The translations under genes were made by a program, and so were the position numbers. The notes under the pieces were generated by a model that had not been told where the DNA came from, searched no databases, and saw only the letters and a list, made by a program, of their open reading frames with translations. Positions 13,225 through 28,531 of a stretch of DNA of 64,000 nt are shown piece by piece (position 1 is the stretch's first letter; every line of letters starts with the position of its first letter). The stretch comes from Xenopus tropicalis (Eukaryota; Chordata; Amphibia; Anura; Pipidae): NCBI RefSeq assembly GCF_000004195.4, contig NC_030679.2, positions 32,725,712-32,789,711 of the forward strand, given 5' to 3'.

Positions 13225-13656
13225 GTGATACATATTTATAAATATAAATATATATATATAAATATATAAATATATATATATACTGTATATACAGTATATA
13301 GCAGTAACAGTTCATCAAGTTTTGCCCTTCTACATGACCCCCAGCATATATGTATACATGTAAAGTATATGTGTGTATTTTAAACAAGAGCTATTAATAT
13401 TCAGTAAATTCTATCCTTTATAAACAGTGCTTAGTGCTGTAATTAGTTATTATAACTGGTGCTTAGTGATGTAATTTCTGTCACATGACTCACTGAAACT
13501 GTATTATAATAGATAATGCACCCCCTGTTGTAAAATATTAGAGGATATTAGTAAGTTAACTTACTAAGTTAACTCCATGACCTGTATAAAAGCACTTGGC
13601 CTTTAGCCTTGTTGACAGTAGGAGGTAAATTATTCAGTATATATACAGTATATTAT

Positions 13657-14113
13657 TGAGAAGGGATCCCCAACCTACTTTATTTGTGAGCCACACAGTT
13701 CTATTTGGTAGCCCCATGTGGACTGCTGGCCTGCAGGAGGCTCTGCTTGAGGTAAAGCTGTGTTTCTGTGCTTCCAAAACTTGTCTCCAAGCCAGAAATT
13801 AAAAAATGGCCTCGAACTTTGAAGCCACTAGGAGCGACATCAAACAGGGTGGTGAACAACATGTTGCTCATGAGCCAATGGTTGGGGATAGCGATGAGCA
13901 AATTTTTGCAGCAGTTTTGCGTAAACAAAAATTTGCAGAGTGAGGAAAATGTCACAGTCATGTCAAAAAAAGTTGCAGTCACCTCCAAAAAGTCATGGCC
14001 ACGTCAAAAAAGTCCTGCGGTAGCCACGTTTCACAAATTTTTCAGTAGTTTCACAGATTTTTTTGCCAAAGTATAACGGGACAGATTCGCTCATCACTAG
14101 TTGGTGATCACTG
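13657..14113. mobile_element. Outer hAT-like repeat interrupted by the MITE
   Basis: Left end GATCCCCAACCTACTTT..., right end TTGGTGATCACTG, resembling Charlie-type ends. It interprets as an older element carrying the 13889-14099 insertion. Confidence 0.5.
13889..14099. mobile_element. hAT-type MITE (TAGCGATGAGC ends), nested
   Basis: 211 bp of the same family as 3489-3791, with flanks GTTGGGGA (13881-13888) and GTTGGTGA (14100-14107). It sits near the right end of an outer repeat (13657-14113). Confidence 0.75.
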
Positions 14114-14250
14114 TTCTACAGTATAACCTTATTTAATGCAATACTGTAATTGATATCTCTTAACATCAGAATAAACCCTTTATAACATAGAGACAGGTCC
14201 ACGTGATGCTTTGGCTGCCAAAGTGTGGCATTGTGTTACAAGCAAGAATG

Positions 14251-14457
14251 AAGAAAACAGCAGCACTCCGGTTGTTTTGAAAAATGTGAATCTTTACTAA
14301 GTGCCAAAGGCAACGTTTCGGGCTTCACTCCAGCCCTTTATCAAGCCTTGATCAGGCTTGATAAAGAGCTGGAGTGAAGCCTGAAACGTTGCCTTTGGCA
14401 CTTAGTAAAGATTCACATTTTTCAAAACAACCGGAGTGCTGCTGTTTTCTTCATTCT
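14251..14457. repeat. Long foldback, about 97-bp arms
   Basis: The left arm from GAAAACAGCAGCACTCCGG to TTTATCAAGCC and the right arm from GGCTTGATAAAGAG to CCGGAGTGCTGCTGTTTTC are near-perfect complements separated by only a few bases. The arms include GCAACGTTTCGGGCTTCACT, a frequent amphibian repeat. Confidence 0.9.
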
Positions 14458-14459
14458 TG

Positions 14460-17522
<3,063 letters not shown>

Positions 17523-17777
17523 TTAGTGTTGTCATATCGTCGTGGATAAAATATCCCCCGGTCATAAAAATAATAACAACGTACTATCAAAGTTTACTGA
17601 CGTGGAATTGAGATATTCAGTGTTCGTAATGTAAAGCATTTCCAGTCATTTAGCGTAAATTGAAACTCGTGCAGAAAGAAACTTGAAAAGTACGAACTAT
17701 GGACCCAAATCTTTATTTCTGCTGTTTTTTTTGCTATTATACTTCTAATTGGAAACTAAACGGTTCATGTGTGGTAG

Positions 17778-18291
17778 ATTTTTCTATTAATGTCCTCTTC
17801 TATTCATATACCAGTCTTTCATTCAAATCAGTCCCTGGTTACTAAGGTCATTTGGAGCCTAGCAACCCAAAAGCTGCTGAAACTCCAAACTGGAGAGCAG
17901 CTGAACAAAAACTTAAAAATATTGAAAAAGACTACTGCTAATAAAACATGATGAACCAATGGCAAAATGTGTTTCCTGTGCAGCTTTTAAATTAAAAAGA
18001 ATTTGCATTCATGGAGGGGTGGACAAGATGGACACACCATATGATGATGGGGTTGTTCACCTATGAGTTAGCATGAATGTAGAGAGTAATATTCTGAGAC
18101 AATTTGCCATTGGTCATTATTTTTTATTATTATTAGTAGTCTTTTTAATGATTTAAATTTTTGTTTAGCTGCTCTCCAGTTTGGAGTTTCAGCAGCTATC
18201 GGGTTGCTAGGCTCCAAATGACCTTAGCAACCAGGGACTGATTTCAGTGAAGGACTGGTATATGAATAGAAGAGGACATTAATAGAAAAAT
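17778..18291. repeat. Long inverted repeat, about 200-bp arms
   Basis: The outer arms TTTTTCTATTAATGTCCTC and GAGGACATTAATAGAAAAA and the inner CTGGAGAGCAGCTGAACAAA / TTTGTTTAGCTGCTCTCCAG are complementary, with a central spacer near 18000-18110. It lies in the DOCK2 intron between exons I and J. A diverged single arm occurs at 24960-25115 and inside the CATAGGCGGA elements. Confidence 0.85.
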
Positions 18292-18307
18292 AACTTATAA
18301 AAAATGA

Positions 18308-18545
18308 CAATTGCCCAGGGTCGGACTGGGCCGCCGAGACACCGGTAGGCCCCGGCCCTAGTGGGCCCCAGCGGCCCAGTCCGACCTTTGCCGGCGCTCC
18401 CCCTACTGACTGTTCCTCCCCGACGTGTTCAATTTATACGCGCTCGGGGAGGACGTCAGGCGGGGGCCCTGCGGGGGGGGGGGGTTAGGGGACACGGCTG
18501 GGGCACCTGCAGGGCCTCTGGGGCGGGACCCCTTTAAGCGTGAAG
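18308..18545. repeat. GC-rich interspersed repeat fragment
   Basis: Begins CAGGGTCGGACTGGGCCG with an inverted partner CGGCCCAGTCCGACC (18372), then a G-tract and GGGACCCCTTTAAGCG. A typical frog element; the right end is unclear. Contains 10 consecutive G. Confidence 0.5.
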
Positions 18546-18728
18546 CTAGGATGCCTTTTGCAAAGATAGCTTCCCTCTTATTATAGTATATTAAACTAAT
18601 TGGCAATTAGCAGTATATGGCAGCTATCAGCAATGGGATGTGTCAGTTTTCTGAGCTGTCTGAAAAGTATGTTTCCTTTCAGATGCAAACAGTATCTCTG
18701 CCAGAGAGTCAATTATATGTTAAACTTA

Positions 18729-18830
<102 letters not shown>

Positions 18831-19744
18831 CTAAATACAAAAACAAGAAAAAATATTTTGAATAATGAATGTTCATTGTAGCTTTGTACGTGCATAGAAA
18901 GTTCCAATTTGTACATAGTGGCAAACAGAGGCCAGGTTTCTACAGGGAACCCTTAGCCCTCCACCATTTTATATTACAGACCTGACTCTTTATGGTTTCA
19001 AAGACTCTTGTCTACTGTACTTGACAGTTGCAATAATAGTACATCAGTTCTTGCCATGCTCTCAACAAATGCACCTTCTTTTCTATACTACTATTACTAG
19101 TGATTACAGTTATGAACAAAAACGTTCTTTTTACTGACCTCTATAAAACCACATATTTTCTTGCCCAGAATAAGATTTATAGACGATTGGGATACTTCAG
19201 ATTTTCTTTGGGCTTTGTGTTGTTAGATTTGTGATACTAAAAATGGCTGGACTTTTGTATTGAAGCAGTTTAAACACATTCGGGCGCATTCCTTAGGTGC
19301 AGTGTGCAAAATGCAAATGGATTCCCTTTACTACATTTGTGCTGCACCTTCTGCAGTTGTGTCTGATTCACCATAATGGACACAATATTTTTTTTCTGGT
19401 GTCATTTTCAGTATTTAGCATGCAAAAGCGCTCAATTCTTTAGGTGCAAATGTGCTGCGCCTATTGACTTGGGGCTATGGCCTGGCCAGTAGGTGGCAGT
19501 AGCTCCGGGGTCCTTGCATCGATAGATGCAGCATCACCTGAAATGAAAGGCACGAATGGCCTGAGTGGCGCCAAGTGCATCTATATAGAAGTGATGCAAG
19601 TATCTTTAATGAAAGGGCACAACTCACTATGGGAAAAGCACAAGTTGACTATTGAGCTTGCAGACATAAATGTCTACATATTAAACTTACTTCCTTGTAT
19701 CTATCTATATACAGTAATGCTTCACCAGTGACTTCAGATGTCAC

Positions 19745-19935
19745 ACAATCAGTGGCTTAACTATAAAGCAGACCCTGCCGGCAGGTTGTGCACCCAGGGG
19801 AGGGGGTTGGTCGGGAACCAGGGGCCCCCGGGGTGTGTGGGGGCCGTGGCAGGGGTCCCATGGGGGGGTGCAGGGCCTCTGGGATGGCAGTCTGACCCTG
19901 TGCCCGCTCTACCCTGCCCCCTGCCTGTACCTGTC
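19745..19935 (+). repeat. GC-rich interspersed repeat fragment
   Basis: CAGTGGCTTAACTATAAAG leads into GGGGGCCGTGGCAGGGG-type sequence. An ORF across it (19738-20097) is low-complexity and not credible. Confidence 0.45.
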
Positions 19936-20382
19936 TATTCGCTTGCTCAGTTCTGCTCCTGCCAATTGATTTCCTGCCTTCAGCTTCCCCTTGTTCAATA
20001 CCTGTTGCATAATTATTGCTACTTGCCTGAAGGGCTCATTCTTTCCCAACACAACATAAACAAATGTCTTTTTTTAAGTGGTTTTAATCAATTTTGATAC
20101 TAAATGATGCATTTTCCTGAACAGGAACTCCATTCCAAGGATATGAGTAAAAAGAAGTAAAATTAAGTTAACCCTTAACAAATCAACTGTTGCATAAAGA
20201 CATTACAATGATTGTTATGGACCAATCAATAGTTTCTTACACATCACAAAATTAAAAAATTGTAATATACTGTGTAAATAGAATATGTTCAATGATCTGT
20301 AAACGTAGTGCAAATATAAACAAGTTTAAAATAACAGTTACATCATTGGGGATTTAGGCAGCTAAAACGGCTTAACACTTAC

Positions 20383-20472
20383 CAGTGCATCAAAGACGAG
20401 GATATCATACTTTTCTGTCTGGGAATTCTCCATCATAATGTTAAACAAAGCATCGAGAGTGTCTTGCAAAAA
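20383..20472 (-). CDS. dock2: DOCK2 exon H (helical region)
   Basis: A 90-bp, 30-codon exon in phase 0 at both ends. It reads [20 protein letters not shown] then [25 protein letters not shown] is nearly invariant across DOCK-A proteins. Acceptor TTGTTCAAG, donor GTAAGT. Confidence 0.96.
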
Positions 20473-20819
20473 CTTGAACAAAAAGGTAAAAATATTTTAC
20501 TGCTCTTTTTTCTAATAAAATGCATATTTAGCACAGAGGTCAAGCCTAATTAGAAATATATGTGCAGTAAAATAAAAAGGTCTACAGTTCAGTTCCTGGC
20601 CACTTAGCAACTAGTAATCTGTAACAAACGCCCTACAAACAATCCATGCCTCATCTCACAGCATCGTAGTAGAAAATGGTACGGTGGGAATTTTATAAGC
20701 CCAACAAACTCCCATGAAAAAAAAATCACATTCTTATCACTGTTCTATAAAGGCAATGTTATGGAAAGTTTGTATATATTATTTTTTCTTATAAATTATT
20801 TATAGGGAACCCTGTATCC

Positions 20820-21035
20820 TTTGTAAAACATTTGGCCAAATTCCGAACCGAATGCTAATTACCATATACTAATTAGGCTACATTAGGGTTAAATTAAAAA
20901 AAAAAAATTTACTTCTGTGGTTACATGAAAAAAAGGCATATGATTTTTAGGATTCGGATTCGGTTTGGCCAGGAGCGTAGATTCAGCCGAATCCTGCCGA
21001 AATCCCAAACCGAATCCTGGATTCGGCGAATCTCT
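20820..21035. mobile_element. GATTCGG-type MITE
   Basis: Contains GGATTCGGATTCGGTTTGGCC and CCGAATCCTGGATTCGGCGAATC, the family pattern. It lies in the intron between exons G and H. Confidence 0.6.
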
Positions 21036-21254
21036 AATTATATATGAAAATACATAATATATTATATAATATATGAACTGTTCAAAGAGAGAGCAATTAC
21101 ACATCTGTGGATCCTTGATATAAAATCACAAAGATATGTACAAATATTTTAGGTTACTGCATAACCCGGAGGCCAGGTTGAAGGAGTCTTCCAGGGTAGA
21201 CCTTTCAAATGACCTTCATTGTGCAGTGGGGGGCCTGAGGGTGTACATGCATTT

Positions 21255-21256
21255 AC

Positions 21257-21285
<29 letters not shown>
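21255..21285. repeat. (TA)n microsatellite
   Basis: An uninterrupted TATATA tract of about 24 bp next to exon G's downstream intron. AT-rich tracts of the same kind occur at 13225-13310 and 39502-39530. Confidence 0.9.
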
Positions 21286-21288
<3 letters not shown>

Positions 21289-21346
21289 GTTTTCAAAATT
21301 TCCTTATGTATATTTCATACCTACATACAATAAAATAATAATATTA

Positions 21347-21499
<153 letters not shown>

Positions 21500-21789
21500 T
21501 TAGAAAGAAAAAATAAGCAATGGTTTGTAAAAGATAATAATAAGATAATAACAATGCCCAACACAAACATAATCACACAAAATGAAAGACAAGCGGGTAC
21601 AGTAGTAAACTGTAATTGGGTGGTATTAGGCAGTTATGGGGTTCTGTCTATGATCTAGCACAACTAATCACGTTTTATTCCCAAAATTGTAGCCCTACAT
21701 AAGTTCACCCCATATTTTTTATTTTAGATATGTTAACATTTTTACTTAATAGAATAGGGGGCTGATTTATTAACAATTGAATTTGAGAT

Positions 21790-22370
21790 TTAGGGGCCGA
21801 TTTATTAAAACACGAGTTCGAATCCCGAATTGGAAAAATTCGGATTGGATACGATAATTTCTGAAAATCGTAAATATAAAAAAAAATGCTTACGAAAAAA
21901 TCGTATTAGTCTAAAAGCTGGCGAGTTCATGTAGAAGTTAATGAGAGTTGCCCGGGCTCTAAATGAGTTTAGCCTATAATACAACAAAAATTTTAATTTA
22001 TGATTACAAGTGGCACAATCCAATACTAAGTAGCAGATTTATCAAAATGTGAGTTTAGATCCTAATACATAAATCTCACCCACGTTCTATTCATTCCTAT
22101 GGGATTTTCAGAAGTGTATTTATCAAATGGTGAGTTCTAATTTTCAACCATTGATAAATACACTTCAAAAAATCTCATAGGAATGAATAGAACATTGGTG
22201 AGTTGTACATATGTATGGGATTTTAAGAAGTGTATTTATTAATGGGTGAAAGTTAGAACTCACTTTTTGATGAATACACTTCTAAAAACCCCATAGGAAT
22301 GAATAGAACGTGGGTGAGTTTTTATGTATTAAGCGCTAAACTGACATCTTGATAAATCTGCCCCTAAGCT
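21790..22370. mobile_element. Two adjacent palindromic MITE copies
   Basis: AGGGGCCGATTTATTAAAAC (21792) and TTGATAAATCTGCCCCTA (22350) type ends enclose repeated, alternately inverted modules (GAAGTGTATTTATCAA, CCTATGGGATTTT, ATGAATAGAACGTGGGTGAG). Confidence 0.65.
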
Positions 22371-23439
22371 TTATTTATTTAAGACTCTTCTCGATTTTTC
22401 TAAAATAGTCTACAAAAGGCAAATAAGTTTCATAAATCAATAATAGTCTTTAGGAACCATTAGTTCAGCTGGGCCTTTTTCTGGCAGGATTAAATAAAAA
22501 CAACAGTTTTTAATTCTATTGTGATGCAAGTGCAAAAAATATCATGAATAAAGTTGTGTTAACAGGAAAAATAATGTATACCATCCTCTGAGAAAGCGTC
22601 CAATGACAAAAATCAATTTGTAGGGCGGAGCTCAGGGTCATTGACATACATATGTCCCTTTAGTACGGTAGATTTATTTGAATTTTGGATAAATTTATGA
22701 TTGTTTTGTGTACCAAACAAATATTTTATGTGTGATACTGCCTATTATTAGTATTACTATAATATTATTTATTCAGGGTCTAGGGCAGTATTCCCCAGTG
22801 CATCAGGTGACTTACTAACTATGACTAACTACTTATAAAAGATATAAAGGGGTTGTAGGCGCCCAATTAAAGACAATTCTAAGAAACTTTCTATAACATT
22901 CATTAAACATGTATTACACACTGGACATTATGTTGCCCTGTTAAAATACAGACAAAAACCACCCAAAGATATCATGCCATTGACAAGCACTGAATTCACT
23001 GTAGGTATATCATTCACATTCAGTAGTCACCGGAAAATACATAGGCAATTCTTTTCACGCAGTTACAAGATTTGACTGACGTACCCATATTGATTTCAGT
23101 GTTCAGCAATGGTAGGGTATTTTCAGCCATTTCATCTTCATTTTAACTTAAGTGACAAAACTTCTCATGTGTCACTGCCCTAAAAGTCATCTAAATGAAA
23201 CTAAAAACAGTATTGTTCCTTGCTGTTCCTTGCTCTGCTCGTTCTGACTGACAGACCTGTGAATAGCATGCAAGGAATTGTGGAAAATGGAGTCTTGGCA
23301 GGAGACAAGCTGATTTTTGGGATATGTAGATAAAGACAGTTAGGCCCTGGTTTAAATTGCAATTAAATTTACAAGTAACATTAAAAAACAAAAATACTTT
23401 CCAAAAATATTGGAAAGTTGCTTAAAATTTTATTTTATT

Positions 23440-23632
23440 AAGTACATTTTTACAAGGAGTTGTATGTTCTCCACATGTCTGTGTGGGTTTACTCCAAAAC
23501 CATACAGGCAGTTTAATTGGCTTCTGACCATAGTGAATGTGATTGGGACCCAGCTCCTCTGGCGCAAGGACTGCAGTATAAGCTCTGTGTATATGCGTTG
23601 GTGCTATATAAATAATACATAGCTTTTAGCCG
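23440..23632 (+). repeat. LINE 3'-end-like or SINE fragment
   Basis: TGTATGTTCTCCACATGTCT, CAGTTTAATTGGCTTC and the terminal GTGCTATATAAATAATA match the well-known 3' tail shared by L2/CR1-type LINEs and derived SINEs in frogs. Confidence 0.6.
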
Positions 23633-24075
23633 TTTTACAAACAATTTTTAAAATGACATTTAGGACAATGACAAACAGGGAGATATGGTACCTGCGGTAG
23701 TGCATCTTTTTCTCCCAAAAATGCCATCCCCTTCGCTAACATTGGAATCACCGCAAGTAAAATAAATTACTCAGGGATATTCGGCTTAATTGTGGGAACA
23801 TGCAAAAGAAGGCAATTTCCCATGATAAAGCCTAAGTAATGTAATTTACTTGCTTCAATGTAAGTGTTAGCAAAAGGGCTGGATTTCTCAGGAGGTCTGT
23901 CACCAACGCGGTAGCGCATTTTTACTGTCTAACAAATCTCCCCGTGTGCCATTGTCCTTATATAGGGAGTTGTGTTGGCAATTCCATTATGTTGAGTGCA
24001 CCTGGGTAGTGGATTATGTATAAAATAAACAGGCAGTGGTTCATAATATGAAGATACCCAGCGCAATTGACCTAC

Positions 24076-24259
24076 CATTCTGAGTTAATTTAGTTGAACA
24101 AACAAGGGTGGAAATGGAGAAGGCATCTCGTGAGCTCACAGACAGGCCTCCCGAACTACTGCTGTTCCTGCTGAATGTGGATCCTTTATTATCCATTTGT
24201 TGACGGGTGAAAGGAAAATGCAAATAGGTACTGCCGTCTTCCATTTTTTTACTATCACC
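24076..24259 (-). CDS. dock2: DOCK2 exon F (end of DHR-1)
   Basis: A 184-bp exon: 61 codons plus 1 nt. It begins [17 protein letters not shown], passes through a serine-rich linker (NSSSSGG), and ends [19 protein letters not shown], which closes the DHR-1 domain. The GGLSVSSRD stretch separates DOCK2 from DOCK1 and DOCK5. Acceptor GCTTTCAG, donor GTAGGT. The linker before the serines is the most divergent part relative to the mammalian protein as I remember it, as expected for a surface loop. Confidence 0.96.
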
Positions 24260-26204
24260 CTGAAAGCAACATAACACCACTTCAATAAAAAAATATGTAG
24301 TGGAGTAGAATATTATTCTTCAAAATATACTTTTTTTTTTTTAATATAAATGTCCTATACAAAATGCACCAGTCTTTCAAACACACCATTCAAGAGGAAT
24401 GAAACTGGTTTTCTTGCTTCTCTTATAAACCACTACTCCAAATCTGAAGGAGAAGAAAATGTAAAACCTAAGTAAGCTTTATCACAAAGGTCTATGTAAA
24501 TACAACCATAAGCACTCACAGAAACGCTGCACTGAGTCCTCTATCAAAGGAAACACATGATTTCTTCTCTTTTTTTGTAAACATGATGTTCCAGTGTCTG
24601 ACTTCCTCTCTTAGAAACATCCTTAATACCAGTGGCCAGAGTATGCGCGGTTCTCTTCTCTCTCCCCTCTCCTGCTCCTCCCTTCCACGAGAATGCTAAG
24701 AACTCCCTCCCCCTCCCTTAGGAATGTGTGATCTCAGCTATAACGGCTGAACTGCAGGCAGGAAGCTACTTAAAACGGCAGCTGCTATCTTAAGCAAATG
24801 GAGAAAGCTTCTAAAGCTGTTTTCTCAGGTATGGTAATGGTTTCTGCAGAATAAATATATTGTTCTAGGTGGCACTAATGTGGCAAATCTATTAACAGTA
24901 AAATGCCAAAATGATTTCCTTTAAAGTAGTTCACCTTTAAATTAACGTTTAGTATGGTCTTAATTTTTTATTTTGAGTGGTTTTACAGCTCTTTATCTTT
25001 TTGTTCAGCAGCTCTCCAGTTTGGCATTTCAGCAGCTATCTGGTTGCTAGGGTCTTATTTATCTTAGAAACCAGGCAGTTGCTTGAATGAGAGACTGGAA
25101 GATGAATATGTGAGGGACCAAATAAGATAAGATAAGCAATAACAAGTAACAATAACAAAGATGTTGCCATGCAGATCCATAGTTTTTTACAAACAGCAAC
25201 AGCAAAGTACAGCAACTTGAGATGCTTTAGTGTTGTGGTCTAATTAACTGAAAGCACTAATGTAAAGTCTTTCTGGAACATAAAATAAGAAACATCTACA
25301 ATATGCACAGCAATAAAGAAAGAAGTATTACTGTGTCTTCCACAATAAAACAAGGAGTAATCACCCAAATAAATTAACCCACGCAAACACATGCAGCCTT
25401 TGATGAACTGACCAGCAACAGACAGTGCATAATGGAGAAGGTCGAGTGAACATTATTCCCTAGTCTACAGGCAATGAAACATAAAAGCTTGATATATTAC
25501 GACTGTCAGATCAGCAATCATATTCACAAATATCCCACTCATATTCAAACGGTCACATTCTCTGGAATGTCATTGCAAAAAGCATTGCTTGATGTTGTGA
25601 AAATCCAGGAAAGAATATTTTACACTTGTTTTGGAATCTAAATCCATTGCCCCAGGCAAGCCAAGATACGTTTAATAGTGCAGCGGCTTTAATGTGCTAA
25701 CTGAGCATGTGGAGAAACGCTGGAGATGAAAGATTCTTTTTGGAAAGCTTAGCAACACCTGGCAAAAGTAAAAAAGAACAGAACACATCTAGCAGAAAGT
25801 TCACTAGCTGGACTATCATCAATCTCTCGGCTAGAGCTTTAAAGTGATATTTATCAAAATGTTCTGATGTCTTTTTATGGGTCCAGTTACTGGCATCTCT
25901 AGATGAAATATTGCAAGGGACCAACAGTACTTGGAAAATATAACCAAGTACAAGTGGGTGGAAAAATTCATACATAAGAACTATTTACATTTTGAAATGT
26001 TTTCCATTAGACAGGTATTATGTTGTCACATTAAATTGCACGTAGCGTAAGACCTAGGTGCAAATTTTTGTTGCGAAAAATAGCTTTTTCAGTAAGAATT
26101 TTATGACATACACAGCACACTAGGCATCATTTACCCACTGGTGGATGGAAAAATAAGGCATAGGTCATGTCATGATTTGTTCCAGCAGGGAAAATAATGA
26201 TGAT

Positions 26205-26470
26205 GTTCTATATTATTTAGGGATGCACCGAACACACTTTTTTGGGTTCGGTTAATGTTCTATATTATTTAGGGATGCACCGAACACACTTTTTTGGGTT
26301 CGGTTAATTTTGGGTTAACCCACCCCAATGGATTCGGCCCAATAACAAACCAAATATGAATCCCAATTAGCACGGCCAGGACCGTGGATTCGGACCAAAC
26401 CAAACCCTGCCAAAAAAGGCCCAATCCTGGCTGAATACCGAACCGAATCCTGGATTCAGTGCATCCCTAA
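26205..26470. mobile_element. GATTCGG-type MITE with duplicated left border
   Basis: Ends AGGGATGCACCGAACAC and GGATTCAGTGCATCCCT. A tandem duplication of about 52 bp (GTTCTATATTATTTAGGG... twice) includes flanking sequence, so it occurred after insertion. Confidence 0.7.
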
Positions 26471-26592
26471 TATTATTACAGCAAAAAAAACACCAAAAAG
26501 TCATCAAGTGACCTAACAAACCGACAAAATATTAGACTGTGGTAGAATATTAGCTTTTATTCACACAAAATAAGAAGATCAAAAAGCAGTAC

Positions 26593-26696
26593 CTTTAATA
26601 CCACCAAGTCATGGTTGCCATCATGTAATGTTGTCCCATCCTCCTTCATAAGCCGCACAAAAGCCATGGCAAAGTTTCGTTCTCCTTTGTCTTTTG
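26593..26696 (-). CDS. dock2: DOCK2 exon E (DHR-1)
   Basis: A 104-bp exon: 2 nt completing Ser (T|CA), then 34 codons. It reads [20 protein letters not shown] followed by [14 protein letters not shown], the distal part of DHR-1. Acceptor TTTCCAG, donor GTACT, a weaker but GT-containing site. It ends in phase 0 and joins exon F. Confidence 0.95.
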
Positions 26697-26778
26697 CTGG
26701 AAAGGACACATGGCATTGAGCTCTCCTTCACTTAACAATGCAGGGAGGTAATTCAGAAGAATTCAGAAAATCACTTAC

Positions 26779-26851
26779 ATTCTTGGGACGACCTGTGTCT
26801 AAACATGAACCGAAGATGTATTCTCTGCATTTCTTCAATTGGCACTGCCAC
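26779..26851 (-). CDS. dock2: DOCK2 exon D (DHR-1)
   Basis: A 73-bp exon: 24 codons plus 1 nt. It reads [20 protein letters not shown] followed by SSQE; the FRHRSS motif is diagnostic of DOCK-A DHR-1 domains. Acceptor GAAACAG, donor GTAAGT. It is separated from exon E by only 82 bp (26697-26778), by far the shortest intron in the window. Confidence 0.95.
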
Positions 26852-27688
26852 CTGTTTCCAAGATAAAATGTGTAAGAAAAACAGAAAAACCATTAGTGTT
26901 ATTAGTTCATGGCCAATGCAGACCTCTCACCAAAAGGCGAAACTCACCTTTCCCCAGCCCCAACCAAGTACCAGACCACTAGAAGAGCAAACTTACACAC
27001 TGCACCTAATGTATGTCTGCATATTGATCAACAGGCTCCTACACCATGCATTTGCCATGAAGTATGTAAGGGAAGACAGCTGCCCAATCATGTCAAACCT
27101 TAACAATCTCACCTCTCATTTGGCGTAGGTGCCATGCAGAATGTTTGGCGGTTTATTCAACATTATCAGTTGGGTAGCATATTTTGAGTCACACAGTTGA
27201 TTGAAAAAGTCGCGACAATTCGCGAAAAAGTCGCAAAGTACCAATCATTACGAAAAAACGCATTTGGACGCTTTTCGGACGTTCGTGGATTAGTAAATGT
27301 GCCCCTAAGTTTTCTCCATTTTGACTAAGGGTAATTGTAAATTCAATACTTTCTTCCCTAAAACTGCATTTCCCACCTTCCGTTGTCCAAATTCTTGAAT
27401 GGATTGCTTCATTAATCTATGCCCAACTTCCTAAGATTAACTTAATGGTCACTGACCAATCATAACCTATGGTCAGCCTCTAGGTTAAGAGAATGGGTTA
27501 AGTTTTATTTAGAGAGTTCCTGAGGTTCCTACAGTGAGGACACTCAGTGACTCCTACAGTGAGGAATAAAGGGGAGGCATTGGATCTAGATGTAACATAT
27601 CCACATGTGTTATTATCTTTGTAAATATCTGTATATATTTTAATTAAATTTAGGGTTGTTTTGTATTTTGCATGTTAGTTATTGCTGT

Positions 27689-28531
27689 CAGGGCCGCCAT
27701 CAGGGGGGCACAGGGGGGACAATCGTCCCGGGCCCGGACGTTTTTAGCTTTAAAGGGGACCCGGCCGCGCTAAAATTATCTTATTTCGGGCCCCCTTTAA
27801 TCTAGTCCGGGCCGTCGCTTCCTCGGCTCTGGCGGCGTCCTCCGCTATGTGCCGCTACTTCGGCGCTTTTATAAGGTTGCGCCCGTGCGTACTGACGTCA
27901 CACGCATGGGGCGCAACCTTATAAAAGCGCCGAAGTAGCTGGGAGCTGCAGCACATATCAGAGGACACCATGGCAGCAGGCAGCAGGCAGGCCGGCCCTG
28001 GGGGAAGCTGGAGAATGCTTTGTGGGGGGGCCCTGGGGGAAGCTGGAGAATGCGTTGTGGGGGGGCCCTGTTGGAAGCTGGAGAATGTTTTGGGGTGGGG
28101 GCCTAGGGGAAGCTGGAGAATGCTTTGTGGGGGGGCCCTGGGGGAAGCTGGAGAATGCTTTGTGGGGGGGCCTGGGGGAAGCTAGAGAATGCCTTGTGGT
28201 GGGGCCTGGGGGAAGCTGGAGGATGCTTTGGGGGGGCCTGGGGGAAGCTGGAGGATGCTTTCGGGGGGGGGCTTTTTAGGGGGGCACTGGTTACCAAAGT
28301 TTTAGGGGGCCCTGGGCTGGCTAGCAATGATTTAGGGGGTACCTGCCCTGGCACCAATGCAAAATGTAACTCCTGGACACCAATGTTTTAGGGGGCCCTG
28401 GCTACCAAAGTTTTATGTCCTTTGTATTGTTGGGAGGGGTCACTGGGGGAGGGGCCATTGGGGGTGTGGGAGGAGGGGGGGCACATAAAACTTTATTGTG
28501 AGGGGCCCCGTGATTTCTGATGGCGGCCCTG
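27689..28531. mobile_element. hAT-type element with G-rich minisatellite and palindromic promoter-like core
   Basis: 843 bp with termini CAGGGCCGCCATCAG / CTGATGGCGGCCCTG and flanks ATTGCTGT (27681-27688) and ATCGCTGT (28532-28539), a 7/8 matching duplication. The interior has a perfect palindrome (27854-27939) and a G-rich minisatellite with unit about 36-39 bp (GGGGGAAGCTGGAGAATG, about 8 units, 27998-28260). Frames across the minisatellite give glycine/tryptophan-rich strings in several frames and are spurious. Confidence 0.85.
27854..27939. promoter_or_regulatory. 30-bp-arm palindrome with CRE at centre and TATA on both arms
   Basis: Arms 27854-27883 and 27910-27939 are exact complements, each containing CTTTTATAAGG (TATAAAAG on one or the other strand). 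The 26-nt spacer contains the consensus CRE TGACGTCA at 27893-27900. It is arranged like a symmetrical divergent promoter. Activity is inferred. Confidence 0.45.

Noticed and set aside
27970..28391. Glycine/tryptophan-rich ORFs on both strands
   Set aside because: Translations of a G-rich minisatellite inside a hAT element; several frames open at once.
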